Shown: positions 1 to 7,112, numbered from the stretch's first letter. The stretch: 7,519 nt of DNA from Dysgonamonadaceae bacterium (GCA_031260235.1 JAIRKG010000147.1:1-7519), one strand, 5' to 3'. Translations and numbers: made by a program. The notes: a model not told the origin generated them from the letters alone.

Positions 1-106
1 TGCTGTCGTATTCCGTTTCCGTAACCACAACCCGCGCTTGAAGATGCGCGCAGCTCACAACCGTGAGCAGCAGCGCAAAGTGTTTGATTGATGTTTGTTT
101 GCTCAT
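1..106 (-). CDS. 5' fragment of a small exported protein or lipoprotein (cut by window edge)
   Basis: Reading leftward from the ATG at 106-104, 35 codons stay open to the window edge. The peptide starts MSKQTSIKHFALLLTVVSC and continues AHLQARVVVTETEYDS. Seen: a basic N-terminus (K3, K8), a hydrophobic stretch F10-V17, then V-V-S-C at 16-19, which fits a lipobox with Cys19 as the lipidated residue. Cleavage by signal peptidase I after Gln-Ala (23-24) is the alternative. The start is well fixed: an in-frame TAA lies four codons upstream (116-118), there is no other ATG, and a good promoter sits about 40 bases upstream. The gene lies beyond the sus terminator and has its own promoter, so it is probably a separate transcription unit. 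Too little of the mature protein is present to name a family. Confidence 0.7.
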   Translation of the reverse strand, partial: MSKQTSIKHFALLLTVVSCAHLQARVVVTETEYDS

Positions 107-146
107 TACTGTTGGTTATAAAATTTTATGGGAAATTTTCACACGG

Positions 147-177
147 CAAAGATACACATCGTTTTTGGTGATGCAAA
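147..177 (-). promoter_or_regulatory. Bacteroidota-type promoter for the left-edge gene
   Basis: On the minus strand, TATCTTTG (154-147) matches the -7 consensus TAnnTTTG exactly. TTTG (177-174) matches the -33 element, with a 19-base spacer, as known for the primary sigma factor of this phylum. Transcription would begin near 140, giving a leader of about 35 bases before the ATG at 106. Confidence 0.7.
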
Positions 178-206
178 TAGATTTGATGAAATAACGGGGG
201 TTTTCT

Positions 207-243
207 CTGGATTGCTTCGCTGCTATCGCGGCTCGCAATGACG
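207..243 (-). repeat. REP-like palindromic repeat, unit A
   Basis: Read on the minus strand, this 37-base unit begins CGTCATTGCGAG and ends GAAGCAATCCAG. The outer arms ATTGC and GCAAT pair. The inner arms GCCGC and GCAGC pair with one mismatch around GATA. It is preceded on the plus strand by TTTCT, as is unit C exactly 120 bases further on. Confidence 0.75.
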
Positions 244-266
244 GGGTGAAGTCGCAAAGCCGCAGT

Positions 267-296
267 CGTCATTGCGAGCGAAGCGAAGCAATCCAG
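267..296 (+). repeat. REP-like palindromic repeat, unit B (short form)
   Basis: A 30-base unit with the same ends as unit A, CGTCATTGCGAG and GAAGCAATCCAG, in the opposite orientation. The inner stem is reduced to a minimal GC-GAA-GC. A degenerate remnant containing TTGCAATGACG follows at about 300-310. Confidence 0.75.
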
Positions 297-326
297 GAAT
301 TGCAATGACGCAGCGGGAGTGTTTCT

Positions 327-362
327 CTGGATTGCTTCGCCGCTTCGCGGCTCGCAATGACG
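327..362 (-). repeat. REP-like palindromic repeat, unit C
   Basis: Read on the minus strand, this is a 36-base unit with the shared ends. Its inner stem is a perfect 5-bp GCCGC/GCGGC closed by GAA. A further remnant (GCAATGACG) lies at 372-380. With units A and B it forms a cluster filling the gap between the left-edge gene's promoter and the sus terminator. Confidence 0.8.
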
Positions 363-388
363 TAGGGCGGGGCAATGACGCGAGCAAC

Positions 389-420
389 AAAAGAAAACGG
401 CAGGCAAAAAAGCCTGCCGT
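389..420 (-). terminator. Intrinsic terminator of the susC-susD operon
   Basis: On the minus strand the arms ACGGCAGGC (420-412) and GCCTGCCGT (405-397) form a perfect 9-bp stem around a six-T loop. The T-rich tail TTTCTTTT follows at 396-389. It lies about 83 bases past the susD stop. There is no T-run on the plus-strand side, so it acts in the minus direction only. Confidence 0.88.
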
Positions 421-441
421 CATCATTAAATCCACCTGTTA

Positions 442-478
442 ACCGTATTTGTCCTGAATATTTCAAAAGGACGACGGT
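442..478 (-). other. Possible stem-loop in the susD 3' untranslated region
   Basis: Two short arm pairs are visible on the plus strand: ACCGT (442-446) with ACGGT (474-478), and GTCCT (451-455) with AGGAC (468-472). They leave a 4/1 internal loop and a 12-base apical loop. In the sus transcript this lies between the susD stop and the terminator and might stabilise the 3' end. The pairing is weak and could be chance. Confidence 0.3.
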
Positions 479-502
479 ATTTTTTGTTTCTGCGATTGTC
501 TA

Positions 503-2125
503 TTACTTAAATCCTTCGTATGGTTTGCCTGTTTTCGCTTCGTCGTATCCGTCCCAGCCCCAGTTTTGCCAGAGACCCTCGGGATTGATGTTGCGTTGCG
601 ACTGCGGTATCGGGAAACGGTAATGTTTGAGGCTGATAGCCGCCTTTTCATGCGTTGTTTCCTCTTTGAATATCTCATTCCCACTGTCATCCTTTAGCGG
701 ATCGCCATTATCGTCCAACTGTTTAACCATATTCTGGTTGATGACCGGTTTGACTGTTTCCACAAGGATACGCCAGCGCACCAGATCGAACCAGCGTTGC
801 TGTTCGTACACAAACTCTTTGAAACGTTCTTCGCGCACTGTGTCGCGGAACTGTTCGTACGACAGTCCTGTCGGAACATCATAGATCGACGTTTTCGTCA
901 GAGATTGCCGGAACGCGCGCCGGCGTATCTGGTTGATGGCTGCGTATGCTTCGTCGTTGGGAGTGCTGTTGAGTTCGTTCAGCGCTTCGGCTTTGATGAG
1001 CAGCACATCCGCATAACGCAGTATGGTACGGTCGATGCTGCGGGTAAGATTTGTTGTCAGGATGTTGGCTGTGTCAATATACTTGCGGAAACGCGGAAAA
1101 CCAAACACGAAATACTCGTCCTTTTCGGGATTGTAGAGCGTTTTGGCATAACTGCCGCTTTTACGCTGGTCGAGGTCGTCGAATTTGTTGTAGAACGATA
1201 TGTTCGATATAACCAGGTGAGGCGTTTCCTGACTGAAACCCGTAGCAAAGGAACAGTGAGCAAGGTGATTTCCACCGTCTCCGGCACTCTGCTGTGATTC
1301 GACGTGATGTGCCGAAAAGATATTCTCTTTGCCGTTGCGCCTGGCTGTATTCCAGTTTTCGAGAAACTCTTCTTCGAGCGAATAGCCTTTCACATTATTG
1401 GCGGCTGCAACGGCTGCTGTTAATCGCGCTGTTTTATTTTGTCCATTTCCGTCTGGCGAAGTCTGTGCCCACACCAAATTAACCTTTGCCAGCAAGGCAT
1501 AAGCGGCGCCGTTTGTGGCACGTCCCTTGTCGGTTCCCGAATACGATTCGGGAAGAACGCCGGATGCGGATGCGTCGGTCAAATCCTGAACAATCTGCGT
1601 GTAAACATCGTCTATCGGGGCGCGAGTTGCACCTATACCTTCGTCTTCGTGAAGAACAATCGGCACATCGCCGAAAAGTTGCACGAGATAGAAATAGTAG
1701 TGCGCTCTCAGAAATTTAGCCTCGCCAATGAGCCTTGTTTTTAGCCCGTCCGTAATATCGGCTGCGGAAATCTTGTCGATTGCCGAACTTGCAGCGGTTA
1801 CGCCTGTAAAGAGCGTTGTCCATGCGTCGTCTATATTTCCGTTGCTCGGAGTAAATTGAAACGTGCCTAATTCCGCTCCGCCGCCGGAAGTTACATTTTC
1901 GCCGCACTGCGTAGCGTCGGCAGGCAACTCGATAAGGTACGAAGAGTTGGAACTGAAATCGGAATTTGGAACATACACGCCATTGATAAGGGCTACGGCG
2001 TCGTTGTCCGTCAGTGGGAAATTGCTTCCCGTCAGAGCGCTCTCCGGTATCAAATCCAATTCGTTGCAAGAAACAAATCCGGCGAGCAGTAACAGTAAGG
2101 TCGATATACAGTGTATCTTTTTCAT
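503..2125 (-). CDS. SusD/RagB family nutrient-binding outer-membrane lipoprotein
   Basis: This is the surface lipoprotein that sits as a lid on its SusC partner and captures the substrate, a glycan or sometimes a peptide, outside the cell. I chose the ATG at 2125, which gives MKKIHCIS, a normal basic signal-peptide start and 540 residues. The ATG at 2134 would add MLA, and an in-frame TAA at 2146-2144 bounds the frame. A hydrophobic run leads to a lipobox F-V-S-C with Cys20 as the lipid anchor. The N-terminal SusD-like region (about 21-215) contains AKFLRAHYYFYLVQLFGDVP from 136, typical of the TPR-like helices. The C-terminal SusD/RagB region (about 300-535) shows RYADVLLIKAEALNEL (370-385), EERFKEFVYEQQRWFDLVRW (432-451) and FPIPQ (504-508), all family hallmarks. 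It follows susC by 41 bases (32 with the longer start), so the two are co-transcribed. The length is normal and no defect is seen. The substrate cannot be read from the sequence. Confidence 0.96.
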   Translation of the reverse strand: MKKIHCISTLLLLLAGFVSCNELDLIPESALTGSNFPLTDNDAVALINGVYVPNSDFSSNSSYLIELPADATQCGENVTSGGGAELGTFQFTPSNGNIDDAWTTLFTGVTAASSAIDKISAADITDGLKTRLIGEAKFLRAHYYFYLVQLFGDVPIVLHEDEGIGATRAPIDDVYTQIVQDLTDASASGVLPESYSGTDKGRATNGAAYALLAKVNLVWAQTSPDGNGQNKTARLTAAVAAANNVKGYSLEEEFLENWNTARRNGKENIFSAHHVESQQSAGDGGNHLAHCSFATGFSQETPHLVISNISFYNKFDDLDQRKSGSYAKTLYNPEKDEYFVFGFPRFRKYIDTANILTTNLTRSIDRTILRYADVLLIKAEALNELNSTPNDEAYAAINQIRRRAFRQSLTKTSIYDVPTGLSYEQFRDTVREERFKEFVYEQQRWFDLVRWRILVETVKPVINQNMVKQLDDNGDPLKDDSGNEIFKEETTHEKAAISLKHYRFPIPQSQRNINPEGLWQNWGWDGYDEAKTGKPYEGFK

Positions 2126-2166
2126 CGCTAACATATTTATAAATTATTATTATTGTTGATTCTTAA

Positions 2167-5100
2167 TTAAAATGAAACGGTCGCTCCAAAACTAAATGTT
2201 TTTGACGAAGGATAGGCGCCCAAATCAATTCCCTGATACAGGCCGTCTGTTTCGTCGCCTCCATAATAGGATGCTTCGGGGTCGTAACCTCTATATTTCG
2301 TTAGGGTAAGCAGATTTTGAGCGGAACCGAACAGCCGCACTTTGAAACCGGGCGCACGGGCAAGCTTTACAGGCAGCGTATAGCCAAGCGTAAGATTTTT
2401 CAAACGCAGGTATGACGCATCTTCAATATAACGGCTGTCCAAATTTAAGTTCGGTGTTGCGATAGCCCTTGGGACGGTGTTCGACGGATTTGTGGGCGTC
2501 CAGCGGTCGCGAAGAGTTCCGGCGGCATTGTAGTATATTGACGTTGCTTCGAGCGTATGCTGAAACGCATTGTAGAGCTGGTTACCGTAGCTCCCCTGAA
2601 AGATTGCCGAAAAATCAATGCCTTTGTAATTCAGCGTGGTTGAAAATCCATAAGTGAATTTCGGCTGCGCATTACCCAACACTACTTTGTCGGAAGTGTT
2701 GATAACATTGTCTTCGTTTTCGTTTTGGTTGACAAATTTCGGGTCGCCGGCTTGCAAATCGCCGCTGAACCATGAGGGCTTCGGCGCTGTTTGCGCTTCT
2801 TCTTCCGTCTGTATTACGCCGTTGAAAACATATCCGTAGAACGTACCCAGCGGTTCGCCTACCTTCACAATCAACGGATCTACGCCTTCAAGCGTACGCA
2901 GTCCGTTTACATCGACGTCAAACACAGGGAAGAAGTAAGGCTGTCCGCCCAGGCTTGTTATCTTGTTGATGTTGCGTGCGATATTGGCGTCGAAAGACCA
3001 TTGAAAATCTTTTGTGTCAATAATATTGACGTTCAACCCCAATTCTATCCCCTTATTGGTTACGCTTCCCACGTTTTTCAGCGTCGAAGAGAATCCGCTT
3101 GAAATTTCCAGCGGTATTTCTACCAGCAGGTCTGAGGTTTCCTTATAATAAATGTCTGCCGACAGGTTTAATTTGTCTTTCAACAGTCCGAAATCAAGAC
3201 CGGCATTGTAACTTGTGGTTGTTTCCCATTTCAGGTCGGAGTTTATCCGATTGTTCCTCAGATAAGCGGTAACCAGATTTCCACCGAAGGAATAGTTGCG
3301 TGTACCGTAAGTGTCTTCATATTTGTAATCTCCGATTTCCTGATTGCCGACCGTTCCGGCGCTCACGCGCAGTTTCAATGCGCTGACAACGCTCTCTTCG
3401 TTGAAAAACGCTTCTTCGTTGATGTTCCACGACAGTCCCAGCGAAGGGAAATATCCCCAGCGGTGATTTTCGGCGAATCTCGAAGAACCGTCGGCACGGA
3501 ATGTCGCCGTAAGGTTATAGCGTCCGAGCAGAGAGTAATTGACCCTTCCGAGCCACGAGTTCAACACCGATTCGCTGCTTCCCGACACAGGCGCTATACG
3601 TCCCGCACCGGCGGCAAGATTGTGGTATCTCAACGATTCGTTAGCAAAATCTGTCGCCGTAGCGGTAGCATATTCGATGTATGCTTTCTGGGTGGTGTAA
3701 CCGGCAAGTATGTTGATGTAGTTAGCCTTGTTGATTTGCTTGCTGTAATTGAGCGTAAACTCCGACTGCCACGAGTTCGACCGCTTGTTGCCGACAGCGC
3801 CGTAACCGTTCACTAAAAGCCCGACAGCCGAAGTCGAAGGGGCATAATAGTTTTGGACAGTGTTGCTGATGTTTGTCCCGACGTTCAGTTTCGCAACCAG
3901 CGACGGCACAATGGTGTAAGCGGCAACGAAATTCCCGAGTGCATTGACGTTTTTCGACTGCGAGGTTGTCTCCAGCAAGTCCGAAATCGGGTTTACAGCC
4001 TTGTCGCCCAAATGGAAATCGCCTTCCGCATTGAGCGAGGACTGGAGGTAATTATACGACCCGTCTTCGTTGTAAATCGGCACAACGGGCGGTATGCGCA
4101 ACGCATAGTTGAAAGGGTCGGAAATGCTTCCGTTGGAATACTTGTTGTTCAGATTGGTCAGGGTATTTTGCCATGCGTTGCTGATTGAGAAATTGACGGC
4201 AACATTCAGTTTCTTGAACAGATCTCTTTCGAGATTAACACGTCCGGCATATTTGTCGAAATCGGTATTTCGGATGATACCGTTCTGCCGGGTGTAATTA
4301 CCCGATATGAAAAACCGTGTTTTTTCGTCACCTCCGCTGATAGAGAGTTGATGGTTTTGCGTCCCTGCTTTGCGCAAAGCGGCGCCTCGCCAGTCGTACT
4401 CTTTTGTTTCTCCGAAGGGATACGGGTCTTTATGGATGTCGTTGTACAGCGAAATCCATTCGGATGCGTTGAGCAGATCGATGTCCTTGCTTATCTGCTG
4501 CCATCCCGCCGCACCCTGATATTCGATGTGCGTAGCGCCGCGTTTGCCTTTCTTTGTAGTGATAACGATGACGCCGTTAGCGCCGCGCGATCCGTAGATT
4601 GCCGTTGCGGAAACGTCTTTCAGTACTTCGATTGACTCAATATCGCCGGAATTGATTCCCGTAAGCGGATTCAGTCCGCCGTTGATAGCGCCGATTCCCG
4701 TACGCGTCGAACTGTTGTCGTTGTAGAGAATGAATCCGTCAATTACATACAGCGGCTCGTTTCCGCCGGTGATAGAATTTCCGCCACGGATGCGTATGCT
4801 CGACGTCGCGCCCGGCTGTCCGGAACTTTGCGTAACGTTCAGTCCCGCGACCGACCCGCCCAGCGACTGGTCAAATGAACTTGCAATCTGCGACAGCGTC
4901 CGTCCGGAAATCGTCGAAATTGCGCCCGTGAGTTCCTTCCGTTTCTGCAAGCCGTAGCCGACAACCACCACGCTGTTGAGATAATTAACATCATCTTGCA
5001 AGAAAACTGCGATCGGTTCGGAGGATTCGTACACATCCAGCAGTACGGTTTTGTACCCGATGTAACTTACCGAAATGGCGGCGGGAAGCGAAGCGGCTAC

Positions 5101-5310
5101 AACCGTAAATTTCCCGTCGGCGTCCACAGCAGCGCCTGTTTTTTCGTTAGTCAAAAATACATTCGCTCCGATAACCGGCTTGTTTGTAGCCTCGTCCAAT
5201 ACATATCCGCTGATTTCAACGTTTTGAGCAAACGTCCATTCCGAAACGGCGGATAATAATACTACACAAAAAACTGTGTGAAATCGAAAAAAAAGATTTA
5301 CCTTTGTCAT
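2167..5310 (-). CDS. SusC/RagA family TonB-linked outer-membrane transporter
   Basis: A TonB-dependent beta-barrel importer that moves the ligand captured by the SusD-like partner across the outer membrane. At 1047 residues it is full length for the family. A signal peptide occupies residues 1-28, with likely cleavage after T-F-A. A carboxypeptidase-regulatory-like (CarboxypepD_reg) domain spans about 30-103 (SGYVLDEATNKPVIGANVFL from 34). The SusC-type TonB-box region SVVVVGYGLQKRKELTGA lies at 113-130. The plug (about 120-255) contains SIRIRGGNSI (171-180), PLYVIDGF (186-193) and SRGANGVIVITTKKG (241-255). The rest is barrel, ending in ATVSF with the terminal aromatic residue used for barrel assembly. 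No N-terminal STN signalling domain is present, so control through an ECF sigma/anti-sigma pair is not indicated. An in-frame TAA two codons upstream (5319-5317) fixes the start. It is the first gene of the operon, with a leader of about 90 bases carrying a hairpin. Confidence 0.97.
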   Translation of the reverse strand: MTKVNLFFRFHTVFCVVLLSAVSEWTFAQNVEISGYVLDEATNKPVIGANVFLTNEKTGAAVDADGKFTVVAASLPAAISVSYIGYKTVLLDVYESSEPIAVFLQDDVNYLNSVVVVGYGLQKRKELTGAISTISGRTLSQIASSFDQSLGGSVAGLNVTQSSGQPGATSSIRIRGGNSITGGNEPLYVIDGFILYNDNSSTRTGIGAINGGLNPLTGINSGDIESIEVLKDVSATAIYGSRGANGVIVITTKKGKRGATHIEYQGAAGWQQISKDIDLLNASEWISLYNDIHKDPYPFGETKEYDWRGAALRKAGTQNHQLSISGGDEKTRFFISGNYTRQNGIIRNTDFDKYAGRVNLERDLFKKLNVAVNFSISNAWQNTLTNLNNKYSNGSISDPFNYALRIPPVVPIYNEDGSYNYLQSSLNAEGDFHLGDKAVNPISDLLETTSQSKNVNALGNFVAAYTIVPSLVAKLNVGTNISNTVQNYYAPSTSAVGLLVNGYGAVGNKRSNSWQSEFTLNYSKQINKANYINILAGYTTQKAYIEYATATATDFANESLRYHNLAAGAGRIAPVSGSSESVLNSWLGRVNYSLLGRYNLTATFRADGSSRFAENHRWGYFPSLGLSWNINEEAFFNEESVVSALKLRVSAGTVGNQEIGDYKYEDTYGTRNYSFGGNLVTAYLRNNRINSDLKWETTTSYNAGLDFGLLKDKLNLSADIYYKETSDLLVEIPLEISSGFSSTLKNVGSVTNKGIELGLNVNIIDTKDFQWSFDANIARNINKITSLGGQPYFFPVFDVDVNGLRTLEGVDPLIVKVGEPLGTFYGYVFNGVIQTEEEAQTAPKPSWFSGDLQAGDPKFVNQNENEDNVINTSDKVVLGNAQPKFTYGFSTTLNYKGIDFSAIFQGSYGNQLYNAFQHTLEATSIYYNAAGTLRDRWTPTNPSNTVPRAIATPNLNLDSRYIEDASYLRLKNLTLGYTLPVKLARAPGFKVRLFGSAQNLLTLTKYRGYDPEASYYGGDETDGLYQGIDLGAYPSSKTFSFGATVSF

Positions 5311-5343
5311 AACTTTTTATTAGTTTAAAGAGTTTAGAGTGTT

Positions 5344-5387
5344 AGCGTCCTCCGAATTACCATCCTACCGGTCTTGACGAGGACGCT
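5344..5387 (-). promoter_or_regulatory. Long hairpin in the susC leader (possible plus-strand terminator)
   Basis: AGCGTCCTC (5344-5352) and GAGGACGCT (5379-5387) are perfect 9-base inverted repeats separated by 26 bases. In the minus-strand susC mRNA this stem starts about 15 bases after the predicted transcription start and ends 33 bases before the ATG, so it is a structured leader with no T-run after it. On the plus strand the stem runs straight into TTTTATTTTG (5388-5397). The same element could therefore stop antisense transcripts before they reach the tRNA nucleotidyltransferase gene, although the loop is long for a terminator. I do not recognise a known riboswitch core. Confidence 0.55.
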
Positions 5388-5407
5388 TTTTATTTTGAAT
5401 ACGGTGA

Positions 5408-5439
5408 CAAAGGTATCGGGTTTAAAAATAGCGTACAAT
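5408..5439 (-). promoter_or_regulatory. Bacteroidota-type promoter for the susC-susD operon
   Basis: On the minus strand, TACCTTTG (5415-5408) matches TAnnTTTG exactly. ATTG (5439-5436) is a one-mismatch -33 element, with a 20-base spacer. Transcription would start near 5401, giving a leader of about 90 bases. Confidence 0.62.
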
Positions 5440-5456
5440 ACCTTATTTGTGGTATT
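5412..5456. promoter_or_regulatory. ATACC/GGTAT inverted repeats in the divergent promoter region
   Basis: AATACC (5437-5442) and GGTATT (5451-5456) form an inverted repeat with an 8-base spacer. A further GGTAT at 5412-5416 overlaps the susC -7 box and faces the ATACC at 5438-5442. The sites lie on and beside the susC promoter elements, where an operator would be expected. The half-sites are short, so this is tentative. Confidence 0.3.
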
Positions 5457-5475
5457 TTTTCATTGGAAATGAATT

Positions 5476-6921
5476 ATGGAATTATATTTTGATAAACGAC
5501 ACGGTAAAATAGTTGAAATTATCGCGGAAGAAGCCGATAAACTTCAAATGGAAACTTATATTATAGGAGGTTATGTGAGGGATATATTCCTGCGCAGGGC
5601 TTCCAAAGACATTGATGTGGTTTGCGTTGGAAGCGGTATTCGGTTGGCGCAGTCGGTTGCAGGGCAACTGGGAACGCAAGCCGCTTTATCGGTATTCAAA
5701 AACTTCGGGACGGCGCAAGTCAAATATAAAGGTACGGAAATAGAATTTGTCGGCGCACGAAAGGAATCCTATAACCGTAACTCCCGCAAGCCGATTGTGG
5801 AAAACGGCACGCTGGAAGACGACCTGAAACGCCGCGATTTCACCATAAATACCCTGGCTATCCATATTAATAAGGAGAACTTTGGGGAATTAATCGACCC
5901 GTTCAACGGCTTGCAGGATATGAACGACCTTTTGATTCGCACGCCTCTTGACCCCGATATTACGTTCTGTGACGACCCCTTGCGGATGTTTCGCGCCATC
6001 AGGTTTGCCTCCCTGTTGGGTTTTTCCATTTATCCCGAAACGTTTGAAGCAATAAGGCGAAACAAAAACCGCATTGAAATTATTTCTAAAGAACGGATTG
6101 CAGACGAATTAAATAAAATTATCCTGTCGCCATGCCCTTCGGTCGGGTTTGAATTGCTGGACAAAACGGGGCTGCTGGAGATAACGCTTCCCGAGCTGGC
6201 GGCATTGAAAGGCGTAGAAACCAAAGAAGGCGTCGGCCATAAAGACAATTTCAGCCACACGATGAAGGTTTTGGACAATCTGGCACAGACAAGCGACAAA
6301 CTCTGGCTGCGTTGGGCGGCACTGTTTCACGACATAGGCAAGCCGCGCAGCAAACGCTTCGATCCTAAAACGGGGTGGACTTTCCATACCCATGAATATA
6401 TCGGAATGAAGATGTTGAAAGAAATTTTCCGGCGGATGAAATTCCCGCTTGGCGATAAATTAAAATATGTTGAGAAATTAATACTCCTGCACATGCGCCC
6501 GATTGCTTTGTCGGACGATGAAATAACCGATTCGGCAATTCGCCGCTTGCTGTTTGAGGCCGGCAGCGACATTGACGACTTAATGCTCCTGTGCGAGGCG
6601 GATATTACCTCCAAAAATCCCGGAAAAGTGCGGCAATTCCTCGCCAATTTCAAACTGGTACGGAGCAAATTAAAAGAAATAGAAGAAAAAGACCGTATCC
6701 GCAATTTCCAGCCGCCTGTCGACGGACTGCAAATCATGAACATGTTTAATCTCCCGCCCGGCAAGATAGTTGGAGAATTGAAATCGGCCGTCAAAGATGC
6801 AATTCTTGATGGAATAGTCCCCAACGAATATAAGGCGGTTTATGATTTTTTGGTGGAAAAGGCAGGAGAGAAAGGATTGGAGGTCGTCAGTCGCGACCCG
6901 CAAAACACTGCAACTGTTTAG
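5476..6921 (+). CDS. cca: CCA tRNA nucleotidyltransferase, class II, with HD domain
   Basis: A cytoplasmic enzyme that adds or repairs the 3' CCA end of tRNAs from CTP and ATP; 481 residues, normal for the HD-containing form. The nucleotidyltransferase head has GGYVRD (31-36) and the metal-binding pair D45-x-D47 in SKDIDVV. It also has RRDFTIN (119-125), DDPLR (166-170, the EDxxR nucleotide-selection motif with Asp for Glu) and ERxxxE (206-211). An HD phosphohydrolase domain follows (about 255-380) with H255, H261, H285-D286 in LFHDIGKP, and H304/H306. The C-terminal part (about 410-465) contains PPVDGLQIM, usual for this subgroup. An in-frame TGA at 5470-5472 leaves the ATG at 5476 as the first start; no Shine-Dalgarno is seen and no clear promoter was found. 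The gene diverges from susC and appears to be a single-gene unit ending at the 7087 terminator. A poly(A) polymerase, or a CC-only or A-only adding enzyme, is a less likely alternative that motifs alone cannot exclude. Confidence 0.94.
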   Translation: MELYFDKRHGKIVEIIAEEADKLQMETYIIGGYVRDIFLRRASKDIDVVCVGSGIRLAQSVAGQLGTQAALSVFKNFGTAQVKYKGTEIEFVGARKESYNRNSRKPIVENGTLEDDLKRRDFTINTLAIHINKENFGELIDPFNGLQDMNDLLIRTPLDPDITFCDDPLRMFRAIRFASLLGFSIYPETFEAIRRNKNRIEIISKERIADELNKIILSPCPSVGFELLDKTGLLEITLPELAALKGVETKEGVGHKDNFSHTMKVLDNLAQTSDKLWLRWAALFHDIGKPRSKRFDPKTGWTFHTHEYIGMKMLKEIFRRMKFPLGDKLKYVEKLILLHMRPIALSDDEITDSAIRRLLFEAGSDIDDLMLLCEADITSKNPGKVRQFLANFKLVRSKLKEIEEKDRIRNFQPPVDGLQIMNMFNLPPGKIVGELKSAVKDAILDGIVPNEYKAVYDFLVEKAGEKGLEVVSRDPQNTATV

Positions 6922-6931
6922 CCGCCGCCCC

Positions 6932-6943
6932 CGTCATTGCGAG
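6932..6943 (+). repeat. REP-like repeat remnant, unit D
   Basis: Only the left end CGTCATTGCGAG survives, ten bases after the cca stop. Its right arm is missing and the next unit begins at 6953. Confidence 0.5.
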
Positions 6944-6952
6944 CCCTCACTA

Positions 6953-6986
6953 CGTCATTGCAAGGACAAAGTCCGAAGCAATCCAG
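6953..6986 (+). repeat. REP-like palindromic repeat, unit E
   Basis: A 34-base unit from CGTCATTGC to GAAGCAATCCAG. The inner stem GGAC/GTCC closed by AAA is perfect and differs in sequence from the other units. It lies in the 3' untranslated region of cca. Confidence 0.75.
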
Positions 6987-6998
6987 GAAAAGAAAAAC

Positions 6999-7034
6999 CG
7001 TCATTGCGAACTGCAAAGCAGTGAAGCAATCCAG
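6999..7034 (+). repeat. REP-like palindromic repeat, unit F
   Basis: A 36-base unit from CGTCATTGCGA to GAAGCAATCCAG, with the inner stem ACTGC/GCAGT closed by AAA. It has the same orientation as unit E and starts 12 bases after it. Confidence 0.78.
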
Positions 7035-7041
7035 CAAAAAA

Positions 7042-7073
7042 CCTCATTGCCTCAGCGAAACTCGCGGCAACCC
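7042..7073 (+). repeat. Diverged REP-like repeat, unit G
   Basis: It begins CCTCATTGCC and ends GGCAACCCA. The conserved ends have decayed, but outer arms TTGCC and GGCAA still pair and an inner GCG/CGC stem is possible. It is an old copy or a different member of the same family. Confidence 0.45.
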
Positions 7074-7086
7074 ACACAAAAAAACC

Positions 7087-7112
7087 AAAGCCCCCCAGTC
7101 GGGAGGCTTTTT
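7087..7112 (+). terminator. Intrinsic terminator after cca, usable in both directions
   Basis: AAAGCCCCCC (7087-7096) pairs with GGGAGGCTTT (7101-7110) through nine base pairs and one C-A mismatch around AGTC, then TT. On the minus strand the stem is followed by GGTTTTTTT, so it could also stop leftward transcription. It lies about 165 bases past the cca stop, which puts the REP-like units inside the cca transcript. Confidence 0.82.

Noticed and set aside
126..407. Minus-strand open frames across the left repeat cluster with peptides such as RHCEPRSGEAIQ
   Set aside because: These are translations of the REP-like units. The peptide comes from the repeat sequence read in several frames, and the frames overlap the terminator and promoter of real genes.
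797..1297. Plus-strand open frame of 166 codons opposite susD, with similar ones opposite susC
   Set aside because: They are antisense to well-supported family members, have no promoter or recognisable domain, and are explained by the codon pattern of the real genes.
5443..5461. Possible plus-strand promoter for cca (TATTTTTT at 5453-5460 or TATTTG at 5444-5449)
   Set aside because: Neither has a full TAnnTTTG match with a TTTG about 20 bases upstream, and the first would leave almost no leader.
5469..5492. Tiny upstream open frame (ATG at 5469, seven codons) overlapping the cca start
   Set aside because: It is out of frame and has no ribosome-binding signal. It is too short to separate from chance, although the two ATGs lie only seven bases apart.
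6327..6824. Minus-strand open frame of 165 codons opposite cca
   Set aside because: It is the shadow of the CCA enzyme gene, whose catalytic motifs are all present in the plus frame.
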